From assembly GCA_015499995.1 (NCBI GenBank), contig JADNRV010000262.1, forward strand, positions 1-64,000: a stretch of 64,000 bases of DNA, given 5' to 3'. The notes beneath the pieces were generated by a model. That model did no database searches and was not told where the DNA came from. It was given only the letters and a program-made list of their open reading frames with translations. The DNA is from Flammula alnicola. Its lineage: Eukaryota; Basidiomycota; Agaricomycetes; Agaricales; Strophariaceae. Of the stretch, positions 1 through 12,081 are shown in pieces (position 1 is the first letter of the stretch; every line of letters starts with the position of its first letter). The position numbers and the translations under genes are program-made.

Positions 1-58
1 TCTTTTACTTCCCATCTCGCCTTTTCTTTCCATCTTCCCATCTCAAACGATTCTGAAG

Positions 59-1670
59 ATGCATCATTGCCTTCAAATACCGGAAATCCTAGTATCTATC
101 TTCGAGCTTGTTCTCAACGATACCTGGAACCGCAAGCCAGTTCTCGACAGACAAAGTGTACTTGCTCTCGTGAAGACATGCCGGACTTTTAACGGTCCTG
201 CACTGCAGTTGCTATGGCGGAATCTCTATACCCCAGTACCACTTCTCCTTACTATGACGGAAGACCTGTTGGAGGTAGAAAAAGAGGACGAAAATTCCTA
301 CTTTACACCGAGAACTCTTGTAAGCTTTGTCTCTAAGAATAAACACAATGCGTTCAATTCGCCTCCTACAGACTTTTAAACGAGACGTTGAAGCAAACGA
401 TTGGGAGAGATTTGATTTTTATGCACCGTTCGTGAAGCATATGGGTTCAATTGAAAGGAATGAGCGCTCCTCGACGAATTTTATTGTCATTGACGATAGA
501 GTGTGTCGAGAACTGGAGCTCAGGAATAGGGTGTTGCTCCCTGATCTACAGACGATGGTTGCATCGAGCAACGACCTTCCTCTTACATCTCTCCTTCTTA
601 CACCACGCGTCCACCAACTTCAGCTCAACATGCACCCCAGCCACATCATGTCTCTTTCCCCTCTCACCATAGAAATCCCTCTCCGTACGCCTTTGCTAAA
701 GTCTCTGCATCTCTCCCAGAGCACGACCTGGAAACCTCCCCACATGGCCCTGTTTATGGATCCTCTTTTCGAACTGCTAAATAATTTGGATTTGGAGGAA
801 TTTGAGTGCGACTGGCTCCCACTGTCCGACGAAATGACCCAAAGCCTCATAAAAATGCCTTCCCTGCGGGCGATGACTATTTCCAAGGAAATCCCTGCCC
901 TTGCGCGCATATTACGCGACGACCTAATAAAAGAGCCGAGAATAAAGGTGTTCAGAGTGTGGCCGCACGACCTTGGGCCCTCGTACCTCGCGGACATTCT
1001 GATCTCATTACGACCCTCTCAGTTACAGGAGTTCCGCATCCAATCGCAGGGTAACATGTCCGCCCATTGCAATAGCGCCCAGCTGAACGACCTCATCCTC
1101 GCCATCTCACGCTGCTGTTCATCCATTCACTTCACCCATTTAAGCCTCGAAGGCTTGCCGTGGCTTCCATCTATAAACCGAGGCCGGCTTGCTGTCGTCA
1201 CTTACCCGATGCTCCAGCCCTTATTCCGATTCTCCAATTTACGAAATCTGTCACTCTGGGCATCTCCTTTTGACCTCACGGATGCAGAGGTGAAGGAGAT
1301 GGCCATGGCCTGGCCACATCTCGAGGAATTGTACTTCGAGACAACGTACGATACCCTGTACCCCGAACCGCGTCGGACGACACTGAGATGTCTCCTGTGG
1401 ATGGCTATTTATTGTCGGGCACTGATATCCCTTACGTTCCCCTTCACTGGCACTTCTTCGTTTTCGGACGAGGAGCTGGCGTTGGCCGCCGGCCATCGAC
1501 TTTCCTTTCTTACAGTAGGCCATTCAGTGATCAGCAATCCAGAGGAAGTCTCTTCATTCCTGAACACTGTTTTCCCTACCCTGTCCCTTCTCATGTGGAA
1601 TGACCTAGGTGGGGACGACGCCAATAACGAGCGGTGGGGAGAAGTGCAGGCGCAGATCCAACAGATATGA
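59..1670 (+). CDS. F-box/LRR-like protein, intact copy
   Basis: Two exons (59-319, 372-1670) give about 519 residues; the 52 bp intron starts GTAAGC and ends TACAG and joins in phase. The first 60 residues hold an F-box-like motif (LQIPEILVSIFELVL, then VKTCRTFNGPALQLLW). The rest is a degenerate leucine-rich region with recurring LxxL units, such as LPDLQTM, PSLRAM and FSNLRNLSLW. Proteins built this way usually act as substrate receptors of SCF ubiquitin ligases; the role here is inferred and the substrate is unknown. A broken paralogue lies at 19326-22090 on the other strand and matches along the whole length, which supports the exon model. The ATG at 59 sits close to the window edge, so an upstream exon cannot be excluded. 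Confidence 0.72.
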
Positions 1671-2624
1671 GTCTCTTGGCTGGAGTATGCTATATCCACT
1701 CATAGTTCTCATAATTTATGAATCCATCTATTTCACAGATACCATCAACATGGAACTACCCTAAAAGCTGAAACGTAACGCGAACACATACAAAAAACCC
1801 AAAAAAACCACAAAACAAACACCCGCCTCACGATGACTCGTCACCTAACAACACGAACAACTACACAGATACCGAGAACACAGACGACCCACAAAGAAAC
1901 ACTCCATCAACACACAGATTGATGCATTGTGCCTACCACAAGAATGGTTGGGTATGAGAACAACAACACAATGACACCCGAATACAGTCCCCAAGCTACG
2001 CTACACCACCATACGATCCAATACGATCATCAAATGACATATCCCAAAACAGTGTTTCCGTGCTGGGTCCAATGGGGAGTGAGCACTCGAGGTGCGCCTC
2101 AGAGGATACATGGGATAGTCAGGGAGCATAGTGGAAAAGGAGCCAGAGGACTCAGGAGTAGCGTACATAATAGAAATGTCCAACATAAGGCCTCGCCTCA
2201 GCGGACAATAAAATGATTAAAAAAAAAAAAAAATTATGAATAGTTTACTGTAAAGAATAGTTTCCTGTAGATGTTTTGTACCATCTCCATCATCGGGAAC
2301 ACATAGCTTTCCCGCGGGCATGTTCAATGATCACCCATTCACTTCAAAGACATCGTTAGCAAAGTGTATGATATGTTATAAGGGTCATTCTCCGATATAT
2401 TACGAGTACTAGTACAGAAGGTTCATCAATAAGGCATCCATGCATATAAACTAAGCAGCGCTACTTAAAGTCTGAACCAAAAAGCAGCATGCAGGGGGTC
2501 ATCAAAAACCACAAATATCACACGCAGAAAAGCAGCAGTAGCAGTAGCAGAAGAGAAAACGAGTCCATATCATCCAAAAATCATCTTACACCTCACACCA
2601 AAGATCGTACAAAGACAACAGAGA
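1671..2624. other. Intergenic, convergent gene ends
   Basis: No gene supported. A run of about 14 A lies at 2219-2232. Near 2535-2555 there is a short AGC/AGT repeat. The stretch holds the 3' ends of the F-box gene (+) and the four-helix protein gene (-). Confidence 0.5.
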
Positions 2625-4219
2625 TCAGAGGAACGGGTTCGCACCAGCGCGACTCGTCACATCCCTCTCGCTCGGGCCTCCTTCATCAAAGTCACGGTCG
2701 CCACTCCAGCCGTCCTTCTTCTGCTGGTCGTCATACCCGCCCTTGTAGTCGTCTCCACGGACGTACCCAGGCGGCTTGCCGTCGGCCTCATACGGCGGTG
2801 CCACAAAAGCGTTCGACGGCGGCGGGCCCGCGGGCGCCGGGTAGGAGTAGTACGGCGCAGGGCCGTTGGGGTTGTATGGCGGGTTGTAGTGCGAGGGGAA
2901 CGCGCCCATGCGGTGTTGCGCGGGCTCACGGGAGGCGTTGGCCGGGCTTGCAGGGTCGAGCACTTGGCGCAGGTAGCTGAAGGCGATGGCGGAGAAGAAT
3001 GCGGCGAGAACTGCGGATGTGATATGTGAATTGGTTGGGATGGTGAGAGAAGAGAAATGTATACGTACGTGATGTTAAGAGGAAAGCTACTACTTCGGAC
3101 CAGGAGTCTCTGTCCCATGCATCGCGACACCCTGGAAAGAAAGGAGATGAGGAGATATCTTGCGGTGGTTAGACTTGATCCTTACATGACGCGGCCTCTT
3201 CCGTGGTGAGAGTGCCGCCATTTACAGGGCCGAATAGACCAGGCTAAGATTCACGAGCTTAGTCCGCGTTGTGGTTGAATAAGGAAAGAACACACGAAGA
3301 AGAAAGTCTCCCCAGATGAGACGTTAGTACATGTGTTGATAATATCGTTCTTTTGCGCAAGTCAGTAATTTGGGTGCGCAGGAGGTGAAGGGCACTTACT
3401 TTCAGAGAGAAATGGATTATTGTGCGGATGAGGCCGACAGCGGCGATGATTAGGAAGACAACAGCAGAGAGATATGCGTATAACCGGACAATTGGGAGTT
3501 TTTGCTGCGACGGCATTCAGTTCGCATCTGAACCTGATAGAGAGACAGAAAGCGACATACTGAAGCGGCTGCGAAGACGCCCAGGCACTGCGCAGAATGA
3601 TAAGGGTGAGACGTAAGATATCCAGTAGATCCGAGCCTACCTCGATGGCAAGAACACCCATATACAACGCTCCAATGATGATTGAGAACGTGGTCAACTT
3701 GGTCTCATCATCTAGGCCATGTTAATGGAGAACATAAGAAGTATTTCAAGATACTCACTTCTGCTGTACACGGACGCATTTCGGAAAAAGCCAATCTAAC
3801 GCCCTTTGAGTACCACTAAAATAAATCGGGGGACAAAAGAGACATACGCCACTATAAAACGAGAGAAAAGTTCAGAGAGAAATTTAATGAAGAGGGTGTT
3901 GCACTCACGAGAATAATGCCCAAAGTCCACCGAGAAAGGCGACTGTATTTCCGTAGCAACGATTAGACTGTTTCCGGATGGAAAGGAGGGCAACTCACAT
4001 GCTAACACAACCGGTCGCAGGTTTCTGCGATATACTCTCGATACGAATGCGTATGAAGGAGGTGCTCCTGTTTGAGAGCCAATGAAGGTCAAAAATACAG
4101 CCCAAGGGTATCATTTGAAATGCTTGCCTAATTACAATGATTTCGGGGTTTTACGTCAGATAAAAGGATTCAAATAGTCATGTGAAACACACCTTGTGGT
4201 GGTGGCGGCCTGCGGTCCA
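2625..4219 (-). CDS. Four-helix (tetraspan-like) membrane protein
   Basis: A multi-exon gene read from 4219 down to the stop at 2625. The first exon encodes MDRRPPPPQ. Following exons give a loop with DLHWLSNRSTSFIRIR, a first hydrophobic segment (AFLGGLWALFS), a second (FSIIIGALYMGVLAIE), a third (YAYLSAVVFLIIAAVGL), an extracellular-type loop with paired cysteines (DIINTCTNVSSGE, then a DAWDRDSWSE segment) and a fourth helix (VLAAFFSAIAFSYL). The C-terminal tail of about 110 residues is rich in Pro, Tyr and Gly (PPYNPNGPAPYYSYP). Topology and the large loop between helices 3 and 4 resemble tetraspanins, but I cannot name the family. One splice junction near 3720-3765 could not be reconciled in phase by eye. 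Likely plasma membrane; function unknown. Confidence 0.6.
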
Positions 4220-4980
4220 TCGTAAGAAGTGTTAAAAAGTTAGGATTGCGCACAACAGTGCGTTGGGAGATTTAATAGTGGGAGTTGGAGAGAAAGGCTT
4301 GTCATCCCGGACCCTTGTGTCATTGGGCGCCTTGTTTGAGCCTATTGCGCAACAGCCTCATTGTCTCCGCAGCGCATTACGTAACACTAGCCTGGAAACG
4401 CACACGATGAACGCAACTGTATCACAACTGTATCATGCTGTACAGTCCAAGTACATAGGCAACTACTGTGCAGCATGGGATTCTATTGTCCTGAAGAGGT
4501 CAGTGGGTACATTATTATCTGGATAACAATAATATCTCGGCCGAGTGCTGTGTAGACAAAGCCACGCGTGGATCGCGTAAACCGCTCAAATGTCCAACAA
4601 ATGTCCATGATATTGAAGGTCGAACGTCGACCAATTTCAAGTTAGGTTCTTAAGTTGTTCTCAAGCTTGGGCCAAGCGGGAAACATTTGAAGCAAAAGCG
4701 ATCAATTATAAGTAAATCTTTATATATTTTGCAAAAATGTTAGAGCTTGGGATACTTACCAGGTACTCCTGTCAACGGTGTCTCCGTCATAATCTCGCCC
4801 CACCGTAGTGGACTCCTGCAGGCGGGATGTTGGAGCGTTCTGATGGTTGTGCACACTGCACTGCCCTCGGAGGTTGCAACCGACCGGATCGGCGCGGCAT
4901 CATTTTCAGACTTATGAACCCCCCATCAAGCTTTTTCTTTCTTTGTCCGGTACCACCACGAACATCAACTGCTAGCCAGT
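4220..4980. other. Divergent intergenic region
   Basis: Lies between the starts of two divergent membrane-protein genes and presumably carries both promoters. No further gene or repeat seen. Confidence 0.45.
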
Positions 4981-6690
4981 ATGATACGTCCTCCTCCGCT
5001 TCAGCTCAAGCGTAAGTCCCGCTGTCTCCGTGCTCTGTTTGACGAGAGCGTGCATTGCAAAACATAGACTGACTCTTCTCCATACCTATTATTACAGTTG
5101 ACAACAGGTTCCCACGTGAATATCTCTCCAACGTTCCTTTTGCCATGAGGATTGTTTCTAACCACTGCCTTCGGCCTCAGATCCAGTAAGGACTCCGAGT
5201 CAGCCGAAGTCAAAATCGTTTGTCTCGCAGCTTTACAAGGCAAGCTGGAAGAACCCCATCATCGCCGGTACGTCGGGTGCAGCTGTGTCGGCCATGCTCG
5301 AATGAAGTCACTCATCACTCAATGCAGTTGCTGGTCTCAACGGTTTACGATTCGCATTCGCGTAAGTGTTTGTTTCTCTGTAAGATGCATTGCTTACCAT
5401 CATTTATCATCCAGTTCTGTTCGTACCTCTCCTGAATGACACTAACATGTTCTTCATTCTGATATCCTCTGTAGCACAATGCTTTCTTAGATGCGGTCGT
5501 TGACGATGCGGGTAAGTCATCCCATCTCGTAACCTCTGACCGACCCAACCTGTTCTCATATCCCTTATATTGTAGAGGTTGCTGAAAACCTTACCAAGGT
5601 TTCGATCGCGCTGGGCGTGATGTACATGATTGCCTTCCTCATTGAAATATACGGTATCATTGGTGTTTCAATGGTACGTAACCTTAACCTCCTACGGGAG
5701 GAGACCTTCGCCGACCCATATCTCCTCTCCTACAGCAACGGTTGAGCTTGATCCGTGTCTACCTGTACCTCACATTCTTTGCTTCCGCGTTGGTGACAGG
5801 CGCTGGTGTCCTAAATGGCGTCTCATATTTTGCCTTCGCTGTGAGTTAACTTTCCCGGTGTCTCGTCATCCATTACTCAACGCGTTTTGCTGATTCAGGA
5901 AGAACTCATGTGGGAATGCATCTCACTGGCAACTGAAGGTCGGGCTTATGAGAAATCATTATTCGTTAGTGTTTTTGATGCCTGCCTCAATTGACTCCAT
6001 GGAGCGAAACTGACAACATGCGACCAACAGCGCTCGCGACCGTGGCCCGGATCTGTGTTCGCAGTCAGAGAAAGTGAAGCCCGGAAACGTACGTGTATCT
6101 ATATTCTTTTTCCTCCTTCATCTAACGACTGAATCCCATCCGTAGAATGCGTCTATGCCTGGGTGCACCAATCATGGTCCCAAGTTGCCTCCGTGTTCCT
6201 CTTCTCCCTCGTCCCCGCCGTGATATACTACCTGTTGGTGTACACATACTACCGCCAAACCACCGACCCTAAACACTCCGCCAACCTGCTACACAACAGG
6301 TCGGGAGGACGGTCCACTCGGGAAGCCACCTATTCCCAAGTAGGGAGCAGCTCCAGCCGTCTCGCAGGCCCTAGTAGGCCACAGTCTACCACTCGACAGA
6401 GGGCTGGGGCGGGGCGTCGTGTTCAGGTACAGAGGTCGCTGCGGGGCGTTGGGGTCGGTGCTAGCAGCAGCGGCAGCAGTACGAACGGCACCGCCGCCGT
6501 TGTCGGCGCCAAGCGGACATTCACATCAAGAAGTCTGAAGCGGGACCACAGACCGCCGCCGCTCTTGCAGAGCCCATCGCCCGTGGGCTTGGGCCTGACG
6601 CCAGGACCTCCGTCGTACAGACCCTCGAGAGTGTATGCGGCGTTCGCGGCCCCGGTGCCCTCTGACTCGGAATATGATAAATTTGTGTGA
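4981..6690 (+). CDS. Multi-spanning membrane protein, unknown family
   Basis: Start chosen at 4981 because the first exon (MIRPPPLQLK) joins in phase across a GTAAGT...ACAG intron to LDNRFPREYLSNVPFAMR. About nine short exons follow. They encode LYKASWKNPIIAGTS, AGLNGLRFAFA, a helix (VSIALGVMYMIAFLIEIYGI), a second (LIRVYLYLTFFASALVTGAG), a soluble segment EELMWECISLATEGR, then ECVYAWVHQSW and a last helix (ASVFLFSLVPAVIYYLLVY). The tail of about 140 residues is Ser/Arg/Gly rich and looks disordered. Helices, short introns and coherent phase make it a real gene. It stands divergent to another membrane-protein gene. I do not recognise the family and assign no function. Confidence 0.62.
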
Positions 6691-7541
6691 TGTTGGATCT
6701 GCATGCATCCACTCGTTTATCGTTACGGACCTTTGGGGTACTCGGACCACCCTACAGCCCATTGTAGTAGCCTTCAATCGATACACTTGTGATATCCATT
6801 CCCATTGATATGTAAGCAAATATCAGTCAAGGTAAGTCCATTCTAACTGTCGTCGAAATTTATTCATTTTGAGTTCATAAACTAATCCTCCTATACACCG
6901 TTCGTACCATGTCTATAGAATGTGCTCTGCTCAAATGCTCTGTCTCCTCGAGTTAAGAGTGGGACATGAAGAAAGGCGTTTGAAATCAATAGTAGAAACT
7001 TGAACAAGTTTCTATGCTTCGAAAGAATTTCTAAATTTAGGATCGCGGTGTACAATATAATTCAGAGGGTGGGCGCCAGGCGGGAGTATCCATCGCTATG
7101 AATCCTTGTGTATCCAAAGGTATAGACGTAGCAGATGTCTACCTAGATATTCGCCGGTTGGACGGTAACCGCAATGCACAGTCAGGGTTGTTAGACGGCA
7201 GTGAAGTCGTTTCAAAGATACTAGAATTGATAGAAGTAACGAGGAAGCTTGCACTTATGCTGAACTGTCGAGTCTCAACCAAGTCAATAAAAACATCTAT
7301 AGGTGGAGATTATGCATTGAGCCGATGGTTCTCGTTGCTTGGAATCTGCGTACTATAGATGAAGAAAAGAAGTAACTAACAATATTATTATCCCTGCAGG
7401 CGCAGTTTTGCCAGTGTTTCTTGATTTCGCTCTTACCTGAGTCCAGTAGTATTCACGCGTAGAAATGTATTGAACCCATGGATACCTTTGAATAGTATTA
7501 TTATTATTGAACTCAGTATCCAAGTTGAATGGCTAGATTTG
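6691..7541. other. Intergenic
   Basis: No supported gene. An open frame at 7098-7358 has no domain, no splice signals and no recognisable composition, so it is not called. Confidence 0.4.
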
Positions 7542-7548
7542 TATAAAA
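7542..7548 (+). promoter_or_regulatory. TATA box of the small cysteine-rich gene
   Basis: TATAAAA about 87 bp upstream of the ATG at 7635, followed by a pyrimidine-rich leader (cttctctcattcttcttt). The arrangement is typical of strongly regulated fungal genes. Confidence 0.5.
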
Positions 7549-7634
7549 ACCACTGTGTACCGTTCAGCTCTAAACATCTCACCGCGAGCTTTCTGCTTCT
7601 CTCATTCTTCTTTACCATTACCAACAAAAGTACA

Positions 7635-7922
7635 ATGCAATTTTCCGGCAAATTCATTGTGCTGCTCGCTGCTCTGGTAGCATCTGCCTCCTTCACTGAA
7701 GCGCGCTGCGGGGTGAGTTTTGGCCATACCTTCCTTTAAATTGAAATCGTTTAACCAAAGGACAATATTTTGTAGAATAGTGGACTCCCAGACGATTGCC
7801 CTGATGTAAGGCTCTACTTCCTTATTGTTCAAACCGTCGAAGACAGTTCTGACGAACATCCATAGAACTCCTGTGGCTCGGCCGCCTTCGGGTGCTTCTC
7901 TTGCGATTCTGGAAATTGCTAG
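7635..7922 (+). CDS. Small secreted cysteine-rich protein (54 aa)
   Basis: Three exons (7635-7712, 7776-7805, 7866-7922) join in phase 0 with GT-AG introns of 63 and 60 bp. The product has 54 residues. Residues 1-22 form a signal peptide (MQFSGKFIVLLAALVASASF, then TE). The mature part of about 30 residues has six cysteines at positions 25, 34, 39, 46, 49 and 54, spacing C-x8-C-x4-C-x6-C-x2-C-x4-C, which suggests three disulfides. Each later exon ends or begins near a cysteine pair. It has its own TATA box. No family recognised. Small secreted cysteine-rich proteins in fungi may be effectors, antimicrobial peptides or wall peptides; which applies cannot be told from sequence. Confidence 0.62.
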
Positions 7923-8229
7923 ATGTACGTACCAGCTCTCGTACCAGCTCGTTTGGAAAGATTCCATGTCGCCAATCTTAATCGATCATCCAGAACTTAT
8001 CGAGGTCAACATGTGAATGGGATAATTGTCAGATGGGATGCGGAATCACGAGCTCGAGAGCGAACGGAAATCGGGGTCAGCCGGGCGTCGGTGGTGAAAT
8101 AGTCAGAGAAATGAATAGGATGTAGGCCTTTAATAACCCGGTTCTGCGGTATAAATAGAGTCAACACTTGAATAAGCGCTGGATTGCTTAAAAACCATTT
8201 GGACTGACGCTAGCGATTAACTCCATCAA
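7923..8229. other. Intergenic
   Basis: About 300 bp between the small secreted gene and the NACHT relic; nothing recognisable apart from the 3' flank of the former. Confidence 0.35.
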
Positions 8230-8871
8230 TGTTTGCAACCAATGATCTGCACGAATCTCCACTGTAGTGAGACGACAGCGACATCCTTTCCCTGGATTGT
8301 TGGTTCATGTTCAGTGGCGGCTGCGTTGTTCACTGGCTTGACGAACTCGCGCATCTGGTTTGCGAGCGATCGGGAAAAAAATGGAGGGGTCGTGTTCCAC
8401 CACGGTCGCAATACGATCTTGTATCTCAGGCGCTAACAGGGAGAGCCAGCGCCGAACCTAGAGAGAAAACAAGGAGGCCGCTTATATTCCAGCTTTCTCG
8501 CACATCTCGGCGATGGCTGTGCGATGGCGGTTTTGCCGGCTCCAGCTAGTCCATACATCTAAGTACATGATGAGGCGACGGTCTTCAGGATCCTGCGCCC
8601 AATCCATGACCTTCTGTAGAATGGCCTCGCGCGTGCGAGGGTGGCATTTTGGGGGATCGGAGCGTTCATCAGCGTCGTGATAGGCACCATGGGAAATGTT
8701 CTGGGCGAGTTTGATTCTTAGGCATACCTCGCTAGAGCCTGCAGCTGAGAAGGTGCCGCCTGTAATTAGCAAGTTCTGCACATCGTCGAGCATGCTTCGT
8801 CTGGAATTGTGTAGATTCACGCTGTCAGACGAGGCAAAACGAACTAGAAAAAGCATATTATGAACAAACAA
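8230..8871 (-). pseudogene. NACHT-type NTPase pseudogene fragment
   Basis: Reading down from 8871, the translation contains LLITGGTF, ERSDPPKCHPRTREAILQ and VMDWAQDPEDRRLIMYLD, which match the intact NACHT protein at 53949-56514. The P-loop is present only after a frame change (GLAGAGKTAIAQ near 8510-8550), and a further frame change is needed to reach AIAEMCEKAG. The part after the P-loop is deleted, and the frame resumes at SLLAPEIQDRIATVVEHDP and SRSLANQMREFVKPVNNA. Two frameshifts, an internal deletion and loss of the remaining two thirds show a dead relic. The parent type is a STAND/NLR-like NTPase. Confidence 0.72.
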
Positions 8872-9608
8872 CAGAACACTTATTCAGAGCATACCTGGAG
8901 TCGAAAGATGTAAAAGAGGTTCAACTTGTAAGCGGGAAAGGAATGAGCGGGGCGTGTTGTTGTCCCACAAAGCCTGAGCAGAGCAGTGAAACTAAAATGA
9001 GAGAATGGAGTCAAGTGTACAGACCTCGCATTCCATGATGAACGATGTAAAGCATTTATTTCTTCCCATTTCCATTCTGTCAATAATTTCAGAGGGGTAA
9101 ATCACACTATCTCATGTCCAAGTTTTGTGGATTTGAGCGGCGAATAATGATAACAACGGAACGTATGGGAGCAGAATCAGATCTGTAGTAACTTGACGGA
9201 CGCTTGCGCAGGTGTGAAGGAATGTTCCTACAAGAGAATGTCTATTGGAAGCGGTTCCTGGGACTCTTGGAAATGGCGCTTGAATCCAGTCGTGAAGGGT
9301 CCTACAACGGCGAGTCATAATCCACAAAGAAAATTCCCCGGCAGAGCGTCACGTAAATGGCATAAATGGGCGTCCCTAAAGAGCGTTGACAGTGCTTACT
9401 TACGCTGCATAATATCCCTCGGCAATCCAGATCTTGAGCATCCCAAAAAGGAAGTACAAAACAAGTTCACCAAAATGTGTTGCTCGCATAGAAAAAAATG
9501 TTTTGATTGTGCAGGACATATCATGGGGTGCGCATGCGGAAGCATATGGGATTGTATGCGTAAAGACAAAAAGACAGGCCAACGGGGGGAGGGGAAACAA
9601 CCGACAGA
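8872..9608. other. Intergenic
   Basis: Region upstream of the NACHT relic and downstream of RPL31. Several open frames exist on both strands without domains or coding-like composition; none is called. Confidence 0.4.
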
Positions 9609-10227
9609 TCACTCCGCATCGACAACCACCGTTTGCAGGCCCTTTTCCACGAAAATAAGGATCGATCGCCCAGCTAAGAACAGTGAAATACGCACCTTGA
9701 ATGAGCTTACGGGCACATGGGAAACGTATGTGTAGAGCTTCTCCTTAGCACCCTCATCATCGTTACGTTTTCCTGGAAGAGTGCAATAACATCAATACTG
9801 CAAAATCGAGCTGCATCTTATAAGCACTCACTCTCGAGCTTGACCCGCAGTCTGTGGGGAACGGTCTTGATGCCCTGCGCCCAGACGGCCTGGTTGAGTT
9901 TGGGGTCAAGTCGCACATCTGATGTTCCCATTGTCTTTTGAGCGAAGTCAACAACGGACTTGACGGCCCAGGGGGCACGCTTTTTGAAGGAACGGCCGTG
10001 CACGAGCTTGTGGAGATGGATGGTGTACTCGCGGGTCACGACATCCTGGAGCGCAGAGCGAGTCTTGCCGCCTGTCTGTCAACGCCGACCGAGATAATGA
10101 GTGCTTAGTTTCGCGCTTTTCTTTCGGTCAACAACGAACCTTTTTCTTGGTTGCGGTTGGTGCCTAGACACGTATGAATCGTCAGCTATGTATACTGTTC
10201 GCAAACGACAAGGGCTCGCCATACCAT
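9609..10227 (-). CDS. RPL31: 60S ribosomal protein eL31
   Basis: Five exons on the minus strand: 10225-10227 (the ATG alone), 10140-10163, 9832-10075, 9696-9772 and 9609-9641; all joins are in phase. The product of about 125 residues carries the eL31 signature: [74 protein letters not shown] and the short C-terminus [10 protein letters not shown]. eL31 sits on the large subunit near the exit of the peptide tunnel. The intron that follows the start codon directly is common in fungal ribosomal-protein genes. The last acceptor (GGAAAAG) lacks a strong pyrimidine tract. The gene stands divergent to the CFEM gene. Confidence 0.93.
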
Positions 10228-10854
10228 GTCTTGCGGATGTCGGTGTCGATGAGCAACGGTTGTGAAATCGTAATGTTTATTTGGTGCAGGTCTGTTGTGT
10301 AAACAAAGTAAGGTTCAGGTGGCTTGCTAGTATTATCGGCAATATCCGGAGCACCTGGCCATTGTCTTCTATAAACAACAGAGCCAAATAGATCAACCAT
10401 ACGATCATTTTTTGATTCCTGATCAGAATGAACAACAATGGACCCAAATTTAGACAATCCTTTGTGCCTTTGTCCCGACTATGAACCTCCCATTATCTGC
10501 ATAGTCTATCGCTGTGAGCCATTGTCTTAACGATTTACCTTCGCTCTATCTGAACCCTTGTTAACTATGATAGCCAAGAAATTCTTATTGTACGCGACTC
10601 GGAGAATCACTGATGCCATGTGGGCGGGAGAGAAATCGAATTCTCACCCGTGTACAATGTAGGGTCGTCTAATCAGGAACCAATGAATGTTCCCTGAAAT
10701 CCCATGGTCTCCGTTTGTATAAAGCCACTCGCGATCTTCCATTTTTTCCTCAGCTCCTCACTCGAGTTTCTTCCCGCCTTCGACTTTCGACCTTCGAACC
10801 AGTCCTTAGCCTTCGCATTTTCGCTCTCTACCGACCTTTGACAACCAGAACTTA
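10228..10854. promoter_or_regulatory. Divergent promoter region RPL31 / CFEM gene
   Basis: 627 bp between two divergent starts. A TATAAA at 10718-10723 lies 132 bp before the CFEM start and is followed by a CT-rich leader (ttttttcctcagctcctcac and similar). No clear TATA box was seen for RPL31. Confidence 0.45.
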
Positions 10855-11480
10855 ATGCGTTTCTCCACCATTGCTTTTACCCTTTTCGGCGCCGCTGCTT
10901 CTGCATCCGCCTCTACCCTCTTTGGTCGCCAGTCCACCTTGCCAAGTAAGCACCAAGCGCACAATCTCATCCCCGCCTTACATTTAACATTTTCCCTCGC
11001 AGCTTGCGCTGTCGCATGCACTACGAGTGCTGACCTCGGCGGCTGTGTTGCCACTGACACCCACTGCTTGTGCACAAACCCTGCCTTCGTCAGCAGCACA
11101 ACCACCTGCATTGAGGCCGCCTGCACGGGCGCTGACCTCCAAAATGCCCTCACATTCTCCCAACAGCTCTGCCTCGCAGTGGTGCGTTTATTCACCTCAA
11201 CATCGACGCGTCGCGACGCATTATCTCACGCTCTCTCTTCCTTTCTCTTTAGGGTGTCACCCTGACTGCCTCATCCACCGGCTCTGCTGCCCCAACCGCC
11301 ACCTCCCCGTCTGGATCCTCTGCCAGCACCACCGCAGCTTCTGCTACATCCGCTACGACCAAAGCTGCTACAACCACCGCTGCACCTTCAACCACCCCTT
11401 CCAGCGCTGCCATTTCAGCACGCCAAGTCAACGCCTTTGCTGGCCTCGCCGCCGCCGGCCTCGTCGCCCTTGCGCTCTAA
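10855..11480 (+). CDS. CFEM-domain protein, probably GPI-anchored
   Basis: Three exons (10855-10945, 11003-11181, 11253-11480) give 165 residues. Residues 1-19 are a signal peptide (MRFSTIAFTLFGAAASASA). A compact eight-cysteine CFEM domain follows: CAVACTTSADLGGCVATD, THCLCTNPAFVSSTTTC, EAACTGAD and a last Cys in QQLCLAV. A Ser/Thr/Ala-rich stalk then leads to a hydrophobic C-terminus (NAFAGLAAAGLVALAL), the usual signal for GPI attachment. CFEM proteins of fungi act at the cell surface in haem or iron uptake, wall stability or host contact; the aspartate needed for haem binding in some members is present as ATDTHC. Expected location is plasma membrane or wall. Confidence 0.88.
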
Positions 11481-12070
11481 CAGGCTTCTCCATGCGACGC
11501 ACCACCCCCACGCGTCCTTCGTACTTTTACTACCCATTCTCTTCGGTCATTTTCTAGTCGATTACCCGGGAAACGCGAGCGTTTGGTAGCCCTTTCTTCT
11601 GAAGTATATATTTAACCTTAACAAGTATTGTATTTCTTCCATTGCAATGAACCACTGCATGTATACTCACCAATGCTATACCCCACATATATCCCGTCGA
11701 ATTTGGTCCCTTTTCAACCTGATTTGATGTGCTGCTTTTGAGTTTTGAGCCACGCGACGCGAGAACTTGAACGTGTCTTCATTCCCACCGTCGCGTCTTT
11801 TTTTGCGATCTACATATCAACTTCATAATTTTAGAGACAACATGGAAGATAGATTCTTCCAAGCAACTACTTACCATATACGTCCTCATAACTGCACAAC
11901 ATCTAGACTCCAGGTTCCATTGAATCTTCGTTATTTAAATCAGAGTGTCAGGCTTGATGGATAATCAACAAGAGCCAGAATTCAGTTCTCACTTATTCAG
12001 TCCTCTGTTCCTATCAACTCCCAACTTCAGAGGCTCCGACTACTTACATGTCTTGGATGACCCTTCCTTT
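11481..12070. other. Intergenic, 3' flank of CFEM gene
   Basis: No gene supported; AT-rich towards the transposable element that begins at 12082. Confidence 0.4.
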
Positions 12071-12081
12071 ATTTAAATTAT

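Noticed and set aside
2229..2980. Plus-strand basic frame at 2489-2980
   Set aside because: Antisense to the Pro/Tyr-rich last exon of the four-helix protein; its Arg/Ser content is the reverse reading of that exon.
7602..7967. 121-residue minus-strand frame
   Set aside because: Antisense to the three-exon cysteine-rich gene, which has a signal peptide and clean splice phases.
9193..9735. 180-residue plus-strand frame
   Set aside because: It runs antisense through the last exons of RPL31 and has no domain; it is a shadow.
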